Positions 61,362 through 64,000 of a DNA stretch of 64,000 nt are shown here, in pieces. Source of the stretch: JAZBPO01 sp963691775 (lineage in GTDB: Bacteria > Pseudomonadota > Gammaproteobacteria > Pseudomonadales > Azotimanducaceae); assembly GCA_963691775.1 (NCBI GenBank), contig OY829369.1:1116001-1180000 (forward strand). Direction: 5' to 3'. Under the pieces are notes generated by a model. The model was given only the letters and a program-made list of their open reading frames with translations. It was not told the DNA's origin and did not search any database. Within the stretch, counting starts at the first letter, position 1; every line of letters begins with the position of its first letter. A program made the position numbers and the translations under genes.

Positions 61362-62534
61362 CTACGCTGGCGACTGATCAGCAAGCAGGACACCGCTTTC
61401 AGCGAGGGCTTTGATCTCGGCCTCATCGAGCTCGAGCCACTCCCGCAAGATCACCGCGTTGTGTTCGCCGCGATGGGGCGCCGGGCCTCGCGCACCACTG
61501 TCCGCCTCCTTGAACCGATAGGGAGACTGGACGACCGGACGCGTGCCGCCCGCGCGATCATCTACCTCGACGATCGAGTCCCGTGCGCGAATCGTCTCCG
61601 AAACCGAGGTCAGCTGCCGCGAGGCGCGCACATGGCCCCAGGCCATGTTCATCTTCTCGAAAACGCCGACCACCGCCTGTTCATCGTCAAGGCTTGCAAA
61701 GAAGGAACCCGCAGCCGCTCGACGATGTGCGATCTTGTCTTCCAGCGACGCCCCTGCCGGCGTCGGATCCTCGACCCCGAACGCCTGCGTGATCGTCTTC
61801 CAGATGTGGCGAAAATCACCCGATACCATGATCGGGCCAGCACCCGTCGCCCACACCTCACTTTGCATGGGGCGCAGATCCTCGGCCTCCTCGAGCGCAT
61901 AGTGCAGATGGTCATCGGTCGCGATCATCGCATCGATCATGGCGATGTCGACGTGGTCGCCTCTGCCCGTTTGCTCACGCCGAAACAGCGCCGCGAGGAG
62001 TCCGACCAGACCATGCAGGGCCGCGTTCGTGTCTGCGACCGACAGCGGCAGCTCTCCCGGAGTGCCGCCCGAGAATTCGGCAGCACGCGCCACAACACCA
62101 GACTCCGCGTGAATGATGGGGGCATAGGCAGGCCGGTGGGACTCCGGTCCGCCCTGACCGAAGCCCGAAATGGAGACCATCACCAGGCGTGGATTCGCAG
62201 CGTGCAGGGTCTCCCAGCCAATACCGAGCCGATCCATGACGCCTGGGCGAAAATTCTCGACAACGACGTCGGCCTTGCGCGCCAGATCGATCAGGAGCGC
62301 GGCGGCGCCGTCACTGGACAGGTCGATACACACGTCGCGTTTTCCGACGTTCTGCTGATTGAAATACCCGGCGATTCCGCCGATGCGGCGCCCCCACAAA
62401 CGCGTCACGTCTCCGTCCGGTGGCTCGATCTTGACCACGTCGGCCCCGAGGTCGGCAAGCATGCGGCCGGCAAATGGGCCTGCAAGCACGCGGGACAGAT
62501 CGAGGACCCGAAGACCACTGAGAGGGTGATTCAT
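61362..62534 (-). CDS. Class III CoA-transferase (CaiB/BaiF family)
   Basis: 390 residues from ATG 62534. N-terminal motif LSGLRVLDLSRVLAGPFAGRMLADLGADVVKIEPPDGD is diagnostic of the family. The catalytic Asp is in LSVADTNAALHGLVGLLAAL, and GRGDHVDIAMIDAMIA follows. It moves CoA between carboxylic acids, often in racemase or formyl-CoA/carnitine-type reactions, in the cytoplasm. The SulP transporter gene starts 69 bases downstream on the same strand. Donor and acceptor acids unknown. Confidence 0.93.
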   Translation of the reverse strand: MNHPLSGLRVLDLSRVLAGPFAGRMLADLGADVVKIEPPDGDVTRLWGRRIGGIAGYFNQQNVGKRDVCIDLSSDGAAALLIDLARKADVVVENFRPGVMDRLGIGWETLHAANPRLVMVSISGFGQGGPESHRPAYAPIIHAESGVVARAAEFSGGTPGELPLSVADTNAALHGLVGLLAALFRREQTGRGDHVDIAMIDAMIATDDHLHYALEEAEDLRPMQSEVWATGAGPIMVSGDFRHIWKTITQAFGVEDPTPAGASLEDKIAHRRAAAGSFFASLDDEQAVVGVFEKMNMAWGHVRASRQLTSVSETIRARDSIVEVDDRAGGTRPVVQSPYRFKEADSGARGPAPHRGEHNAVILREWLELDEAEIKALAESGVLLADQSPA

Positions 62535-62707
62535 GATGCGACTCCCGTGCGTTGGCGCTCCGGGATTCTAACCGGGTCACCGCAATACAGCGTCAGCATG
62601 CGATTGCCGCACGGCAGTCGGGGCGCGCGCGGGGCCACAATGTCGCCAGCGTAGCGGAGGAAGGAGAACCCAGTTCTGAAGCCCTCCGCGCCCGCAGTGA
62701 GGCGGCT

Positions 62708-64000
62708 CTAGAAACCCTGGCGCAGCGTGACGGAAAGCTGGATGTCATCCACGTCGCGGCCACCCGTCCGAAGGGGCGCGGCGAGGTCCATATGGATCAT
62801 GCTGCTCGTGGGCAGGCGCGTCGGCATGAGCCGCACGCCGACGCCGATATTGGCGAGCCAGCCATCCTCTTCATCATCGTCTTCGTCACCGGGAAACCAG
62901 GCGCGACCCGCGTCGAGGAACAGCGCCGCACCCCAGCGAAACAGGCGCAGCGGTTCGCCGGCGGCATACCAGCGCTCTTCGAGGCGCATGCGCAGGCGCC
63001 GATCCCCCTGCTGAAAACGCTGGGGATAGGCGCGCAGGCCACGGCTGCCGCCAAGCTGGAGCTGGCGATCGTCGGTCAATCCGCGGGTGTAGGTCGCATC
63101 AACGGACGCGAACAATCGAAACGCATCTGTCTGTAGACGGTGGATCTCACCACCGATGCTGACGACGAGGTTCTCTGCCTCGCCATCTCCCGTCGTGACA
63201 GCGCCATCGACGCGCGAGAAACCGGTCACGATCGTCGCCGCGCCCGGACGCCAGCCGTCGCGCCACAAGGCGTTGAACAGCACCCGTCCGTCGTCAGCGC
63301 CGAATGCATCTGGCGACACGCCGATGGACCCAACAAGACGACGGCCCAGGTGCACATCCTGGGCGCGGCCGATCAGTGACAGGTTGGAGATCGGTACGAA
63401 GTCATCCTCTATGGCCTCGAAGCCGATGAATGGATAGAGGGCGCGCCGATCACGCGGCAGGCGCGCCGGCTGCAAGGCACCCGGCTCCGACTCGAACTCA
63501 TAGTCCCAGTACGAAACGCCCAGATTCCAGCGCCGTACGTGGCCATTCGAGCGTCCGCTGGACCAGGCCTGCCTCGCGGTCACCTGACGGGTGTCCTGGC
63601 GAAACTGCGCTACGCGGAATCCACCGTCGAAGAGCGGCTGCACGCGCGCATCATCGAGCAGCAGGATGCCCCGACTGGACAGCTCGTCAAGATTTCGGAA
63701 CGGCTTGCGCAGATTGACCCGGACGCGGTGGCCGTCGTCATTGTCGGCCGCCGAAGCGTTCAGGCGCCATGCACTGCCGGCAACGGCAGGGTCGAAAAAG
63801 AAGAGTCCTGCCCCGCTCCGATCAACGCCGTTTTCGTAGACAAAACCCAGCGTTTCGCCGCGCCCGAGCAGGTTCTCGTCCTCGACTCCGATCGAATAAC
63901 TCGATTCACCACCGGATCGATCAAACGCCGCCGTCGGCAGGATCGTCCAGACATCACGGGTCAGCACGACGATATCGAAGAGGTCACCGCAGCGTCGGAC
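62708..64000 (-). CDS. Omp85/BamA-TamA-type outer-membrane protein, 5' part outside window
   Basis: 431 codons are visible; the frame stays open to 64000 on the minus strand. The visible N-terminus (DLFDIVVLTRDVWTILPTAAFDRSGGESSYSIGVEDENLLGRGETL) matches the junction of a POTRA domain with the 16-strand barrel, LLGRG being typical. The barrel contains DRQLQLGGSRGLRAYPQRFQQGDRRLRM, a variant of the conserved (V/I)RG(Y/F) lid-lock motif, and ends in the aromatic strand LSVTLRQGF. Such proteins translocate or insert proteins in the outer membrane; whether this one is BamA, TamA or a substrate-specific paralogue cannot be told without the POTRA part. Confidence 0.83.
   Translation of the reverse strand, partial: VRRCGDLFDIVVLTRDVWTILPTAAFDRSGGESSYSIGVEDENLLGRGETLGFVYENGVDRSGAGLFFFDPAVAGSAWRLNASAADNDDGHRVRVNLRKPFRNLDELSSRGILLLDDARVQPLFDGGFRVAQFRQDTRQVTARQAWSSGRSNGHVRRWNLGVSYWDYEFESEPGALQPARLPRDRRALYPFIGFEAIEDDFVPISNLSLIGRAQDVHLGRRLVGSIGVSPDAFGADDGRVLFNALWRDGWRPGAATIVTGFSRVDGAVTTGDGEAENLVVSIGGEIHRLQTDAFRLFASVDATYTRGLTDDRQLQLGGSRGLRAYPQRFQQGDRRLRMRLEERWYAAGEPLRLFRWGAALFLDAGRAWFPGDEDDDEEDGWLANIGVGVRLMPTRLPTSSMIHMDLAAPLRTGGRDVDDIQLSVTLRQGF

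Noticed and set aside
1..64000. tRNA or rRNA genes
   Set aside because: I found no cloverleaf-like segment with a TTCGA-type T loop outside coding sequence, although a covariance search could not be run.

Overview
The window is GC-rich, densely coded bacterial chromosome: about 55 genes on both strands, short gaps and many start/stop overlaps. A TonB-dependent receptor, an Omp85-type outer-membrane protein, several lipoproteins, a DUF748/AsmA-like protein and sigma-54-type promoters point to a Gram-negative proteobacterium. The enzyme mix (Baeyer-Villiger monooxygenase, medium- and short-chain dehydrogenases, GST-fold proteins, class III CoA-transferase, many esterases and serine hydrolases) suits an environmental, possibly marine, gammaproteobacterium living on lipids or hydrocarbons. 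That taxonomic guess is inference. I recognised no rRNA, tRNA or CRISPR array.

Layout. (1) 1-5.5 kb: the 3' part of a family 2 glycosyltransferase, then a secreted LruC/GEVED protein with a lipoprotein, and a second, paralogous lipoprotein. Near-consensus sigma-54 promoters (-24/-12) precede both transcription units, so this looks like a small sigma-54-controlled cell-surface module. (2) 5.6-15.2 kb: serine hydrolase, NUDT19-like Nudix hydrolase, an HslV-like Ntn hydrolase coupled to an 82-residue protein, a HupE-like membrane protein between two secreted beta-propellers, a HpcH/HpaI aldolase with a signal peptide, a palindromic repeat pair, an EVE protein and a quinone oxidoreductase. (3) 15.4-24.1 kb: Baeyer-Villiger monooxygenase, reductase, GST, patatin, DEAD-box helicase, FAD monooxygenase and SDR. 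(4) 24.1-34.2 kb: Gly-rich protein and Lon, a SnoaL-like protein coupled to a short TmcA, a serine hydrolase coupled to a retropepsin-like protease, GST-fold protein and amidase. (5) 34.4-40.7 kb: TonB receptor with a good terminator, sterol-desaturase-type hydroxylase and two hydrolases. (6) 40.8-48.7 kb: a signalling locus with a 7TM-PAS-degenerate-GGDEF protein and two hybrid histidine kinases, one of them split by a complete IS3-family (IS407-group) element. (7) 48.8-64 kb: oligopeptidase B, GST, lipoprotein, thioesterase, DUF748 protein, CoA pyrophosphatase, hydrolase, DUF6134 protein, YegD-like Hsp70, SulP transporter, CoA-transferase and the 3' part of an Omp85 protein.

The strongest observations are the IS insertion, where removing the element plus one 4-bp target duplication restores the kinase reading frame exactly, and the two sigma-54 promoters before related exported proteins. 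The HslV-like protein with Ser at position 2 and its coupled small partner is the best candidate for an under-described system. Functions rest on motifs and family resemblance read by eye; no database search was run.
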